From: Allomuricauda sp.
GTDB taxonomy: Bacteria > Bacteroidota > Bacteroidia > Flavobacteriales > Flavobacteriaceae
DNA: 12,602 bases
Direction: 5' to 3'
Assembly: GCA_028289745.1 (NCBI GenBank)
Contig: JANQOD010000408.1
Location: 1-12,602, forward strand
Shown here: one piece after another, positions 1-6,391 of the stretch
Layout: each line of letters opens with the position of its first letter
Numbering within the stretch: the stretch's first letter is position 1
Notes under the pieces: generated by a model
The model's input: the letters and a program-made list of their open reading frames with translations, nothing else
Told to the model about the DNA's origin: nothing
Databases searched by the model: none
Program-made: the position numbers and the translations under genes

Positions 1-634
1 TACCTTGAAGATTATAGAGTTCTTCTAAATTGTTGTGAAAGACCTGCTTGTCGAACTCAGTGATTTTTTCCTCTTCCAGCAATTTTTTGAGCTGCAGCCC
101 CTGGTTTTTCACTAGATGGGTAGCGACGTTTTTTCGGTTGTCAAGGTCATCGACCTCTGCTGCATCGAGCAATAATTCCATACCACTGCATGCCGGATTG
201 CGTTGACCGTGTTTGTCAAAAAGGCGCTCGACCGCTTTGTTTTCTTTGATGGAAAATGAGGTAGGTTGCCGAAGTTGAATACGCAGGGCATTGATCCAAG
301 CAATATGCCGGTGTATCAATTGTATCTGGGCATTTCGGTCATTTTGCACAAAACAGAGTACGTTGTTGGCCCAAGTTCTCGAATAGTTCACGATGCCTCC
401 CCAAATCTTTCGGGCCTCCCAAAATCGGTCATAGCTCTGGCTGTTCTTGAAACCTATATAAAAGGCCACCGCGATGCCGATGACCGATAACGGCTGAAAG
501 GGAATGTCGATATGTTTCCAATTCAAATAATGGTAAAGCCCAAAGACTAGGCAGGCATATACGGTGAAAAACAATAAATTTTTCCATGCAAAGCGCAAAA
601 TGATGCCCCAGCTGATGTTTCTTTTTATGTACAT
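1..634 (-). CDS. Bestrophin-family anion channel, C-terminus off the window
   Basis: Reading the minus strand from the ATG at 634 gives 211 open codons to the window edge, so the 3' end is missing. The N-terminus (MYIKRNISWGIILRFAWKN) leads into a hydrophobic helix at about residues 20-37 and a second at about 48-62, followed by the bacterial bestrophin signature IGFKNSQSYDRFWEARKIWG at about 60-79, then a long charged helical region. Bacterial bestrophins (UPF0187) are about 290-310 residues and form pentameric inner-membrane ion channels; some homologues conduct cations instead of anions, so ion selectivity is not predicted here. The start is chosen because the family begins just before the IxxG/W segment and an upstream in-frame extension has no such similarity. 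It is transcribed divergently from the zinc-finger gene, with 59 bases between the two starts. Family assignment is firm; function in this cell is inferred. Confidence 0.9.
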   Translation of the reverse strand, partial: MYIKRNISWGIILRFAWKNLLFFTVYACLVFGLYHYLNWKHIDIPFQPLSVIGIAVAFYIGFKNSQSYDRFWEARKIWGGIVNYSRTWANNVLCFVQNDRNAQIQLIHRHIAWINALRIQLRQPTSFSIKENKAVERLFDKHGQRNPACSGMELLLDAAEVDDLDNRKNVATHLVKNQGLQLKKLLEEEKITEFDKQVFHNNLEELYNLQG

Positions 635-663
635 GATCGATCAGGTAAAATCTAAAAATACTC

Positions 664-678
664 AAATCTCCAAGATTT
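664..678. repeat. Short inverted repeat in divergent intergenic region
   Basis: AAATCT at 664-669 and AGATTT at 673-678 form a perfect 6-base inverted repeat around CCA. It lies between the divergent bestrophin and zinc-finger genes, 16 bases before the earliest possible start of the latter. It could be a protein-binding site for either promoter, but a 6-base AT-rich repeat can arise by chance and no TAnnTTTG match is present in this 59-base gap (the nearest is GAGATTTG on the minus strand, one mismatch). Confidence 0.25.
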
Positions 679-693
679 CGCTTTATCTTAAAA

Positions 694-1005
694 TTGGAAA
701 ATGAACTTTATCGTAATTTTATGGATATGGGGTTGAGAGCAAAAAAATGTGACCATCTAGAGACTGTCAAAGAAATAAAAAAAGCCAAAGCTTACGAATG
801 TGAGGCATGTGTCGAGATCGGCGGTTCTTGGGTGCACCTGAGAACATGCCAGAAATGTGGGGTCACCATGTGTTGTGACAGCTCGCCCAACAAACATGCC
901 AGCGAACATGCCAGATTGCACCAACACCCCGTCATTAGTTCTGCCGAGCCCAATGAAAGATGGCTCTGGTGTTACGAACACAAGACCATAAAGAAATATA
1001 CATGA
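694..1005 (+). CDS. Small UBP-type zinc-finger protein
   Basis: The protein is at most 103 residues and consists almost wholly of a zinc finger of the ubiquitin-hydrolase type (ZnF-UBP). All expected metal-ligand positions are visible, numbered from the TTG at 694: C19 and H21 (CDH), C36-x2-C39, C52-x2-C55, C60, H68, H72 and H78, plus the family signatures WVHLRTC, CCDSSPNKHA and WLWCYE. In eukaryotes (USP5, HDAC6) this domain binds the free C-terminal Gly-Gly of ubiquitin; stand-alone bacterial copies are known but their ligand is not established. The start is uncertain: TTG at 694 is the longest choice, while ATG at 721 or 727 would give 94 or 92 residues and keep the whole finger, which begins at C19. 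It ends 1 base before the flavoprotein start at 1007, so the two are almost certainly co-translated from one mRNA and probably act together. No promoter consensus was found upstream. Confidence 0.88.
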   Translation: MENELYRNFMDMGLRAKKCDHLETVKEIKKAKAYECEACVEIGGSWVHLRTCQKCGVTMCCDSSPNKHASEHARLHQHPVISSAEPNERWLWCYEHKTIKKYT

Positions 1006-1006
1006 T

Positions 1007-2662
1007 ATGAAAGACCCAAGATTTCCTGAGTTGACCGCACGTCAGATCAACACCCTAAAGAATTATGGTGAAATTGAAAGTTATGCTGAACCGACCAGAA
1101 TATTTAGTTTGGGTGATTTGCAGTACGATTTTTTTGTGGTGATGGCAGGCGAGGTATCCATCGAAGACCCCTACAATAATGGCAATGTAATCGTAGTGCA
1201 CAAAAAAAACGAGTTTACCGGTGACAGTGGCATGCTCTCAAACCGTGGGGCGCAATTTCATGCCATGACAAGACCCAACACCTGTGTGTTGCGAATCAAG
1301 CCAAGGCGATTGAAAGAGGCCATTGCGAAGTACAGCGATATCAGCGATGTACTGCTCAATGCCTTTTTGCAACGTCAAGAAACGGTGCTATCAGAGTTTG
1401 TCGGGGGCATAAGACTTGTCGGCTCGGGCACTTCGAAAGAGACCTACGCCATTCGTGATTTTATGGAGAAAAACCATATTTGGTACAATTTTTTGGATGT
1501 TGACTCTTCAACAGAGGCCAGGGAATTATTGAACAACTTCGGGCTTTCAGAAAATGATTTGCCCATATTGATCAATAGCGATGCCAAGGTTTGTCAGAAC
1601 CCATCTCTTGATGAATTGGCGCGCTATGCAGGGGTGTTGATGGATTTTGAGGATGAGGTCTTTGACCTATTGGTCATCGGCGCGGGCCCGGCAGGTTTGG
1701 CAGCAAGTGTGTATGCCGCATCTGAGGGCCTTAGTGTGGTCACTATCGACAGCAAGGCACCCGGAGGTCAAGCGGGCAAGAGTTCCAAAATTGAAAATTA
1801 CCTCGGCTTCCCTACGGGAATTTCGGGAAACGACCTTGCCAATAGGGCCTATGTTCAGGCACAAAAATTCGGTTGCAATATTTCCATACCTCATAAGGCT
1901 GAGAATATCGAGTACACGGGCAATCATTTTATTGTAACGGCCACCAATGACAAGACCATAAAAACAAAGTCGGTAATGGCCGCCACAGGGGCCAACTATC
2001 GACAATTGCCCATTGAAAACATCGAGAAATATGAAGGCAGCGGGGTGTATTACTCGGCTACGGGCATGAATGCTTCGGCTTGCAAAGACGAATTGGTCGG
2101 TGTGGTCGGCGGCGGCAATTCGGCGGGTCAGGCCGCCCTATTTTTGGCAGACCATGCCAAAGAAGTACATGTGGTTTTACGCGGAGGTAACCTAGGGGCC
2201 AAAATGAGCGATTATCTTGTACAACGCATCGAGGCGGCCGAAAACATTTATGTGCACCTTTTCACCGAGGTAAAAGAACTGCACGGCCAATATCATCTAG
2301 AGTCCGTGGTCTTAGCGAACGGTAAGGGCGAGAGAACCAAAAAAAACATTACCAACCTTTTCACGTTTATTGGAGCCAAGCCTTGTACAGACTGGCTTAA
2401 GGGGCTGGTGGCCACCGATGAACGCGGATTCATCTGTACAGGACCTGGAATAAAACAGGAAGACTTGCACCAATGTTCCATTTTTAGAAAGCGCAAACCC
2501 CAAGCACTTGAGACCAGTATGCCCGGCTTCTTTGCCGTGGGCGATGTGAGAAAAGGTTCTGTGAAACGTGTGGCCTCTGCCGTTGGTGAAGGCTCGATGG
2601 CGGTCAGTCAGGTGCATCAATTTTTGGCTGACTTGAAAAACACAGAGACTGTCGAGGCTTGA
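1007..2662 (+). CDS. cNMP-binding-like / thioredoxin reductase-like FAD oxidoreductase
   Basis: This 551-residue protein has three parts. Residues about 12-125 resemble a cyclic-nucleotide-binding (CAP effector) beta-roll (FSLGDLQYDFFVVMAGEVSI). Residues about 135-205 look like a glutaredoxin-type fold (IRLVGSGTSKETYAIRDF), with SGTS in place of a CxxC. From about 218 on it is a thioredoxin-reductase-like flavoprotein: FAD site GAGPAG at 225-230, PGGQAGKSSKIENYLGFP, NAD(P)H site GGGNSA at 368-373, and the C-terminal FAD motif GFFAVGD ending at D513. Where true thioredoxin reductase has CATC, this protein has SATG (350-353), so it cannot reduce thioredoxin by the usual dithiol mechanism. cNMP/TrxR-like fusions of this kind are a known bacterial family of uncertain physiology. 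I infer an NAD(P)H-dependent flavin oxidoreductase whose activity or partner is gated by the beta-roll domain. It directly follows the zinc-finger gene and converges with the next gene, 5 bases away. Confidence 0.9.
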   Translation: MKDPRFPELTARQINTLKNYGEIESYAEPTRIFSLGDLQYDFFVVMAGEVSIEDPYNNGNVIVVHKKNEFTGDSGMLSNRGAQFHAMTRPNTCVLRIKPRRLKEAIAKYSDISDVLLNAFLQRQETVLSEFVGGIRLVGSGTSKETYAIRDFMEKNHIWYNFLDVDSSTEARELLNNFGLSENDLPILINSDAKVCQNPSLDELARYAGVLMDFEDEVFDLLVIGAGPAGLAASVYAASEGLSVVTIDSKAPGGQAGKSSKIENYLGFPTGISGNDLANRAYVQAQKFGCNISIPHKAENIEYTGNHFIVTATNDKTIKTKSVMAATGANYRQLPIENIEKYEGSGVYYSATGMNASACKDELVGVVGGGNSAGQAALFLADHAKEVHVVLRGGNLGAKMSDYLVQRIEAAENIYVHLFTEVKELHGQYHLESVVLANGKGERTKKNITNLFTFIGAKPCTDWLKGLVATDERGFICTGPGIKQEDLHQCSIFRKRKPQALETSMPGFFAVGDVRKGSVKRVASAVGEGSMAVSQVHQFLADLKNTETVEA

Positions 2663-2667
2663 TTATA

Positions 2668-3642
2668 TTATTTTGGGAACCGGGCAAGAAGCGCTGCTTG
2701 TTCTTCGACCGCACTTTTGAACTCTTCTTTCAATTGGGCCACCAATGCTGCAACGGGCAGCGTGTTCTCAATTGTTGCCACACCTTGCCCCGCTGACCAA
2801 ATGGTCTTCCAAGCCTTGGCCTCGGTATCGAGTTCTTTGCCGAAATCGATTTTTTGGTCTTTTTTGAGGTCTTCTTCGGTAATGCCCGCCGCCTTAAGGC
2901 TGGCCGCTAAAAAATTGGCATGTACCCCAGATATGGCCGCGGTATAGGTCACATCACTGGCACCTGCCTCGATGATCATCTGCTTGTAATCGTCAGGGGC
3001 CCTGCTTTCTTCGGCGTTGATGAAACGGGTGCCCATATAGGCCAGGTCAGCTCCCATCTGCATGGCCGAGGCAATGTCACGACCGGTACTGATGCAACCT
3101 GACAGAATGATGGTTTTGGTAAAAAACTGCTTCACCTCGGCAACGAGGGTCATCGGGTTGATGGTGCCTGCATGGCCCCCGGCCCCAGCCGAAACCAGTA
3201 TCAATCCGTCCACACCCGCTTCAGCCGCTTTTTGGGCGTGACGCTTTTTGATGATGTCATGAAAAATGAGTCCGCCGTAACTATGAACGGCATCGACAAC
3301 CTGTCGAACAGCTCCCAAAGAAGTGATGATAAGGGGCACTTGGTGCTTGACACAGAGCTTGAGATCGGCTTCTAACCTCGGATTGGTCGGATGCACAATT
3401 AGGTTCACCCCGAACGGCGCCGGTTTTTTGCCCGTTTGCTCTTCAAACCTTTTCAACTCTGCTTTGATTTCAACAAGCCATTCTTCAAAACCCTCACTGG
3501 TACGTTGGTTCAACGCAGGAAAAGTGCCCACAATACCGTTCTTGCAACATTCAATGACCAATTTGGGGCCAGAGATCAGAAACATGGGGGCCGCAATGGC
3601 AGGCAAAACGAGGTCGTTGATAAAAGGTGCGCTATGGCTCAT
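2668..3642 (-). CDS. Nitronate monooxygenase-family FMN enzyme
   Basis: The 324-residue protein is a TIM-barrel flavoprotein of the 2-nitropropane dioxygenase/nitronate monooxygenase family (COG2070). Visible marks are the N-terminal PAIAAPMFLISGPKLV, the FGVNLIV strand, HDIIKKRHAQKAAEAGVDG, the glycine-rich loop SAGAGGHAGT with His157 where the catalytic base of the family lies, and the FMN-phosphate loop IILSGCISTGRDIASAMQMG followed by GADLAYMGTRFI. Characterised members oxidise propionate-3-nitronate or alkyl nitronates with O2; related members are NADH:quinone reductases or enoyl reductases, so the substrate is not settled. Length is normal for the family. It is convergent with the flavoprotein gene on its left and divergent from the thioesterase on its right, separated by 102 bases that hold a possible promoter and a perfect palindrome. 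It could serve in detoxifying nitro compounds or in fatty-acid side reactions, given the neighbouring thioesterase. Confidence 0.87.
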   Translation of the reverse strand: MSHSAPFINDLVLPAIAAPMFLISGPKLVIECCKNGIVGTFPALNQRTSEGFEEWLVEIKAELKRFEEQTGKKPAPFGVNLIVHPTNPRLEADLKLCVKHQVPLIITSLGAVRQVVDAVHSYGGLIFHDIIKKRHAQKAAEAGVDGLILVSAGAGGHAGTINPMTLVAEVKQFFTKTIILSGCISTGRDIASAMQMGADLAYMGTRFINAEESRAPDDYKQMIIEAGASDVTYTAAISGVHANFLAASLKAAGITEEDLKKDQKIDFGKELDTEAKAWKTIWSAGQGVATIENTLPVAALVAQLKEEFKSAVEEQAALLARFPK

Positions 3643-3689
3643 CGAAGAATGCTTTGAGAATTGTTGTCAGTTTTTGTTCGGGCGTACCC

Positions 3690-3697
3690 CAAAACTA
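3690..3697 (-). promoter_or_regulatory. Possible -7 box for the nitronate monooxygenase-family gene
   Basis: The minus strand reads TAGTTTTG here, an exact match to the Bacteroidota -7 consensus TAnnTTTG, 47 bases upstream of the ATG at 3642. No TTTG sits at the usual 17-23 base spacing upstream, so this is a half-supported promoter. Confidence 0.35.
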
Positions 3698-3715
3698 TGT
3701 TATTTTTACAAATTA

Positions 3716-3729
3716 TTATGCATGCATAA
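3716..3729. promoter_or_regulatory. Perfect 14-base palindrome between divergent genes
   Basis: TTATGCATGCATAA is a perfect 14-base palindrome, 15 bases before the thioesterase ATG at 3745. It is framed by a wider inverted repeat TGTTAT (3698-3703) and ATAACA (3726-3731). Its place in a divergent intergenic region suggests an operator read by a dimeric repressor that would act on one or both genes. No regulator gene is adjacent, and the assignment rests on symmetry alone. Confidence 0.4.
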
Positions 3730-3744
3730 CAAAATATCCTATTC

Positions 3745-4221
3745 ATGTTTCTAAAAGAATTTGAAATTCGTTGGAGCGATCTTGACGCAAATCGCCATCT
3801 GGCCAATTCGGCCTATATCAATTTCATGAGCCATACCCGAATGGCATACCTTGGCCAATTGGGGTTCAACCAAAAGACTATGGCACAGCATAACATCGGC
3901 CCTGTGGTCTTTTATGAACATGTATATTACTTCAAGGAAGTGTTTCCAGGGAAGCCCGTACGTGTTTCTTTAGGGTTTAAGGGAATGAGCAAAGAGGGCA
4001 TGTTCTTTGAGTTTCAACACGATTTTTATGATTCGGAAGGCACAAACTTTGCCCGCTGTGAGATGATGGGCGCTTGGATCGACCTAAAGGAGCGAAGACT
4101 TACGGCCCTGCCCCAAGTTTTTTTGGATGCTTTCGATAGGATGGACAAGACCGAAGATTTCAGGATCTTGACCAAAGCAGATACCCGTAGGTTTGCAAAA
4201 ACACCTAAGCACCTGGTCTAG
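3745..4221 (+). CDS. Hotdog-fold acyl-CoA thioesterase (4HBT family)
   Basis: The 158-residue protein is a single hotdog domain of the 4-hydroxybenzoyl-CoA thioesterase/YbgC family. The N-terminal catalytic segment is FEIRWSDLDANRHLANSAY; Asp14 (second D of SDLD) lines up with the catalytic Asp17 of the Pseudomonas 4-hydroxybenzoyl-CoA thioesterase. Strand motifs VVFYEHVYYFKEVFPGKPV and FEFQHDFYDSEGTNFARCE follow in the expected order. It would hydrolyse an acyl-CoA to free acid and CoA in the cytoplasm; the acyl chain cannot be read from the sequence. The ATG at 3745 is chosen because it directly precedes the first strand. The last 17 bases overlap the 3' end of the convergent permease gene. 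Confidence 0.88.
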   Translation: MFLKEFEIRWSDLDANRHLANSAYINFMSHTRMAYLGQLGFNQKTMAQHNIGPVVFYEHVYYFKEVFPGKPVRVSLGFKGMSKEGMFFEFQHDFYDSEGTNFARCEMMGAWIDLKERRLTALPQVFLDAFDRMDKTEDFRILTKADTRRFAKTPKHLV

Positions 4222-5098
4222 CCCTTTTACTCGCCAAATAGACACCCAACAATACCAATACGCCTGCCAAAATCTTGACCAAGGTAAGTTGGTCTTTGCC
4301 CATCGCCATGGCAAAGAGAATTCCGAAAACGGGTTGTATATAGATAAAGGCCCCAATGGTACTGGCCTTGAGTTCGGTCATCGCAAATATGTTGAACAGA
4401 TAGGTCAAAAAAGTGGTGCCGATCACCACAAAGGCAATGACCCCATAGACCCACAACGGCATGGTGGTCCATTCGATTTCAAGAAACTCTGAAAAGGTTA
4501 TGGGAAAGTTGATGACCAAGGCAATCGAGAACAGCCACTTCATCAAGGTAAAAGGATGGTATTTTTCAACCAGCTTTTTCGCGATGATAAGATAGGCACC
4601 ATAGGCTGCAGAATTGATCACGAACAAGGTATTGCCCAAGGGAATGTTAGGGGCGTCTTGCCGTATTTCGGCTCCGAACAAGATCAATACCAGGGCACCG
4701 ACAAAGCCCAGAAAGATTCCGAACCCTTTGTTAAAAGTGATTCTTTCCTTTAAAAGAAAATAAGAAAGCAAGACCACAATGATGGGGCTAATGGTGATGA
4801 GCACTGAACTGTTGATGGGTGTAGAAAGCTGCAATCCCTTAAAAAAGGAAAGCATATTGATCGACATGCCAAGCAAGGCACAGACCAACAGTCTGAACCA
4901 ATCTTTTTTTTCAACTCTTTCTTTGGGCCCGAAGAAAGAGATGCCCCAAAAAAGGAGGGTGGCCCCCACAACACGCAAAAAGATGAATCCGAAGGGTTTG
5001 ACATAGGTCGGCATGATCCCTTTGGCGATAGTGTGGTTCAATGCATAAATCAGGGTAGCCCCGATGGCGGCCATGAAGGCCAGCGTTCGTTTGCTCAT
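4205..5098 (-). CDS. EamA/DMT-family permease
   Basis: Starting at the ATG at 5098, the protein has 297 residues and about ten hydrophobic segments (near 7-25, 36-54, 67-86, 93-115, 122-141, 152-172, 184-202, 215-237, 245-262, 267-288), the two-times-five-helix pattern of the drug/metabolite transporter superfamily. The repeat hallmark is visible twice: SSVLITISPIIVVLLSYFLLKERITF in the first EamA unit and GAFIYIQPVFGILFAMAMGKDQLT in the second. The C-terminus is short and basic (ASKRARPGA), as usual on the cytoplasmic side. EamA proteins mostly export amino acids or metabolites, but the substrate cannot be read from the sequence. The ATG overlaps the stop of the ArsC-like gene as TGATG, so translation is probably coupled; a TTG one codon upstream is less likely. 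The 3' end overlaps the convergent thioesterase gene by 17 bases. Confidence 0.9.
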   Translation of the reverse strand: MSKRTLAFMAAIGATLIYALNHTIAKGIMPTYVKPFGFIFLRVVGATLLFWGISFFGPKERVEKKDWFRLLVCALLGMSINMLSFFKGLQLSTPINSSVLITISPIIVVLLSYFLLKERITFNKGFGIFLGFVGALVLILFGAEIRQDAPNIPLGNTLFVINSAAYGAYLIIAKKLVEKYHPFTLMKWLFSIALVINFPITFSEFLEIEWTTMPLWVYGVIAFVVIGTTFLTYLFNIFAMTELKASTIGAFIYIQPVFGILFAMAMGKDQLTLVKILAGVLVLLGVYLASKRARPGA

Positions 5099-5448
5099 CA
5101 ATGTAGGGCTGCTTTGGCCCCCTCTACGGCCTTTTTGGCATTGCCGATAAAGATTTGATCATCGACCACCACCACAGGTCTTTTTAAAAAGGTATAGTGC
5201 TCTAATATCAAGTCGCGGTAATCATTCTCTGAAAGCTGTTTATCGTTCAGGCCACGTTGTCTGAACAGCATGGCCCTTCTACTGAACAGCGATTCGTAAC
5301 TGTCGGTTCGGGCCCGCATTTCTTCAAGCTCTTCAGGGGTTATGCCCTTTGATTTGATTTCGCGGAGTTCCACACCATCTAAGGGCTCTAATTGCTTTAA
5401 GATTTTTTGGCAGGTCTTGCAGGTTTCAAGATGATAGATTTTTTTCAT
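5098..5448 (-). CDS. ArsC/Spx-family thioredoxin-fold protein
   Basis: From the ATG at 5448 the protein has 116 residues, the usual size for the ArsC/YffB/Spx family. It opens with a beta strand and redox motif, KKIYHLETCKTCQKILKQL, giving C10-x2-C13, and later has the ArsC-type FLKRPVVVVDDQIFIGN with the conserved Arg-Pro at 90-91 and a C-terminal helix. True arsenate reductases carry HxxxCxxS-type loops and several conserved Arg residues that I cannot all assign here, so arsenate reduction is not established; it may be a thiol-disulfide or glutathione-linked reductase. A TTG at 5475 would add nine residues with no family similarity, so ATG is preferred. The stop overlaps the permease start (TGATG), and the racemase ends 65 bases upstream on the same strand, which points to one operon. 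Confidence 0.85.
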   Translation of the reverse strand: MKKIYHLETCKTCQKILKQLEPLDGVELREIKSKGITPEELEEMRARTDSYESLFSRRAMLFRQRGLNDKQLSENDYRDLILEHYTFLKRPVVVVDDQIFIGNAKKAVEGAKAALH

Positions 5449-5513
5449 GGTCTGTAGTTTAAAATGGTTTTGCAAAGAAACTCATTTCCTTTGTAAAAAC
5501 GTTTTATGATCGA

Positions 5514-6206
5514 TTATGCCAATGCGAGGTCAACGCTTTTTTGCGAGTGGATTTTCGTGGTATCAAAAGTGGGCAGATCGACTTCGTTGCCGGGAATCAA
5601 CAAAGGAAGCTCCGTACAGCCCAAAACAATGCCTTCTGCCCCCGATTGTTTGAGTTTTTTGATGATGCCAAGGCATTTGTCTTTTGAGGCCTCGGCAAAA
5701 ATACCCTTTACCAACTCGTTGTAGATGATATCTTGTAGCAATTGCCTTTCTTCTTCTGATGGGACAACGATTTCCAAACCAAAATCGATCTCAAGAATTT
5801 TGGTATAAAAATCTTTCTCCATTGTGAATTTGGTTCCTAGAAGCCCCACCCTCTTCAGCCCCTTTTTTTGTATGGCCTCGCCTGTGGTCGTCGCGATATG
5901 CACAAAGGGCAAGTCTATCGCTTGGGTAATAAAATCGCTTACCAAGTGTATGGTATTGGTGCCCAACATGACCATCTCTGCCCCCGCCGTTTCGAGTTTT
6001 TTGGCATGTTCGGCCATAATTGCCCCGATGGCATCCCAATCGCCTGCGAAAGATAGTTTTTCGATCTCTGCAAAGTCGACAGAGCTCATCAAGATTTTTG
6101 CAGAGTGCGAGCCGCCCAGCCGTTCATTGACCATACGGTTGAGATATTCGTAATACACTTTGGACGATTCCCAGCTCATACCCCCGATCAACCCGATAGT
6201 TTTCAT
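5514..6206 (-). CDS. Aspartate/glutamate racemase, Thr/Cys active-site type
   Basis: The 230-residue protein is a PLP-independent amino-acid racemase of the Asp/Glu/hydantoin racemase family. It begins with KTIGLIGGMSWESSKVYYEY and has the two half-site loops MLGTNTIH (residues 80-87) and LGCTELPLL (195-203). The second carries the expected Cys, at 197, but the first has Thr at 83 where most racemases have Cys. This is the same Thr83/Cys197 pair, even by number, reported for the E. coli L-Asp/Glu-specific racemase YgeA, in which racemisation proceeds from L to D with an asymmetric site. I therefore infer an L-Asp/L-Glu racemase, possibly one-directional, feeding D-amino acids to peptidoglycan or to excretion. 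The start is the ATG at 6206, which begins the first strand. A possible 44-residue ORF ends 6 bases upstream; the ArsC-like gene follows 65 bases downstream. Confidence 0.92.
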   Translation of the reverse strand: MKTIGLIGGMSWESSKVYYEYLNRMVNERLGGSHSAKILMSSVDFAEIEKLSFAGDWDAIGAIMAEHAKKLETAGAEMVMLGTNTIHLVSDFITQAIDLPFVHIATTTGEAIQKKGLKRVGLLGTKFTMEKDFYTKILEIDFGLEIVVPSEEERQLLQDIIYNELVKGIFAEASKDKCLGIIKKLKQSGAEGIVLGCTELPLLIPGNEVDLPTFDTTKIHSQKSVDLALA

Positions 6207-6212
6207 AGTGGC

Positions 6213-6347
6213 CTATTTGGTTTTTGATAGTTCTTCAGCTCCTTCGATGGCCATTCGTGAAAGAAATTTTGCCATCGTTATTTCAAATGATCGTATTCGA
6301 CCGCTATTGCGGTCATGCTTTTCTGAACAGCTTAAGGTAGTCTCCAT
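6213..6347 (-). CDS. Possible 44-residue small protein before the racemase
   Basis: The 185 bases between the ArsR-type gene and the racemase hold an open frame from ATG 6347 to TAG 6213. Its 44-residue product begins METTLSCSEKHDRN and ends in a plausible amphipathic helix, MAKFLSRMAIEGAEELSKTK. It starts 45 bases after the regulator stop and ends 6 bases before the racemase ATG, the spacing expected of an operon gene, and nothing else explains the gap. I do not recognise a family. A shorter version could begin at the internal ATG (MAKFLS...). It may instead be non-coding leader sequence, since the 5' half also holds a strong hairpin; codon use is compatible with its neighbours but the ORF is too short to decide. 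Confidence 0.35.
   Translation of the reverse strand: METTLSCSEKHDRNSGRIRSFEITMAKFLSRMAIEGAEELSKTK
6299..6314. repeat. GC hairpin in the racemase leader
   Basis: GACCGC (6299-6304) and GCGGTC (6309-6314) form a perfect 6-base stem with 5 of 6 G/C pairs per arm and a 4-base loop (TATT). It lies in the transcript between the ArsR-type gene and the racemase, inside the 5' half of the possible small ORF. No T-run follows it on either strand, so it is not an ordinary intrinsic terminator; an mRNA stability or processing element is possible. Confidence 0.4.
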
Positions 6348-6391
6348 AATATTTATATTTCGCTATTTATCGATTTGATCTGCAAAAATTT

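Noticed and set aside
634..643. TGATCGATCA palindrome at the bestrophin start codon
   Set aside because: Overlaps the coding start, only 10 bases, and holds GATC repeats that arise by chance.
1667..2005. 112-residue minus-strand frame inside the flavoprotein gene
   Set aside because: It lies wholly opposite conserved FAD/NAD(P)H-binding coding sequence; its product matches no family and shows low-complexity composition typical of an antisense shadow.
3323..3754. 143-residue plus-strand frame across the monooxygenase gene and divergent region
   Set aside because: It is antisense to conserved barrel sequence and would delete the divergent promoter region; the product has no recognisable domain.
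5098..5448. Arsenate reductase / arsenic-resistance operon reading of the ArsR, ArsC-like and permease genes
   Set aside because: The regulator lacks the ELCVCDL metal box, the permease is EamA and not ArsB or Acr3, and the ArsC-like protein has only the CxxC; arsenic function is not supported.
5496..5505. AAAACGTTTT palindrome between racemase and ArsC-like gene
   Set aside because: Ten bases of A/T with a CG centre are common by chance, and it has no accompanying promoter or terminator features.
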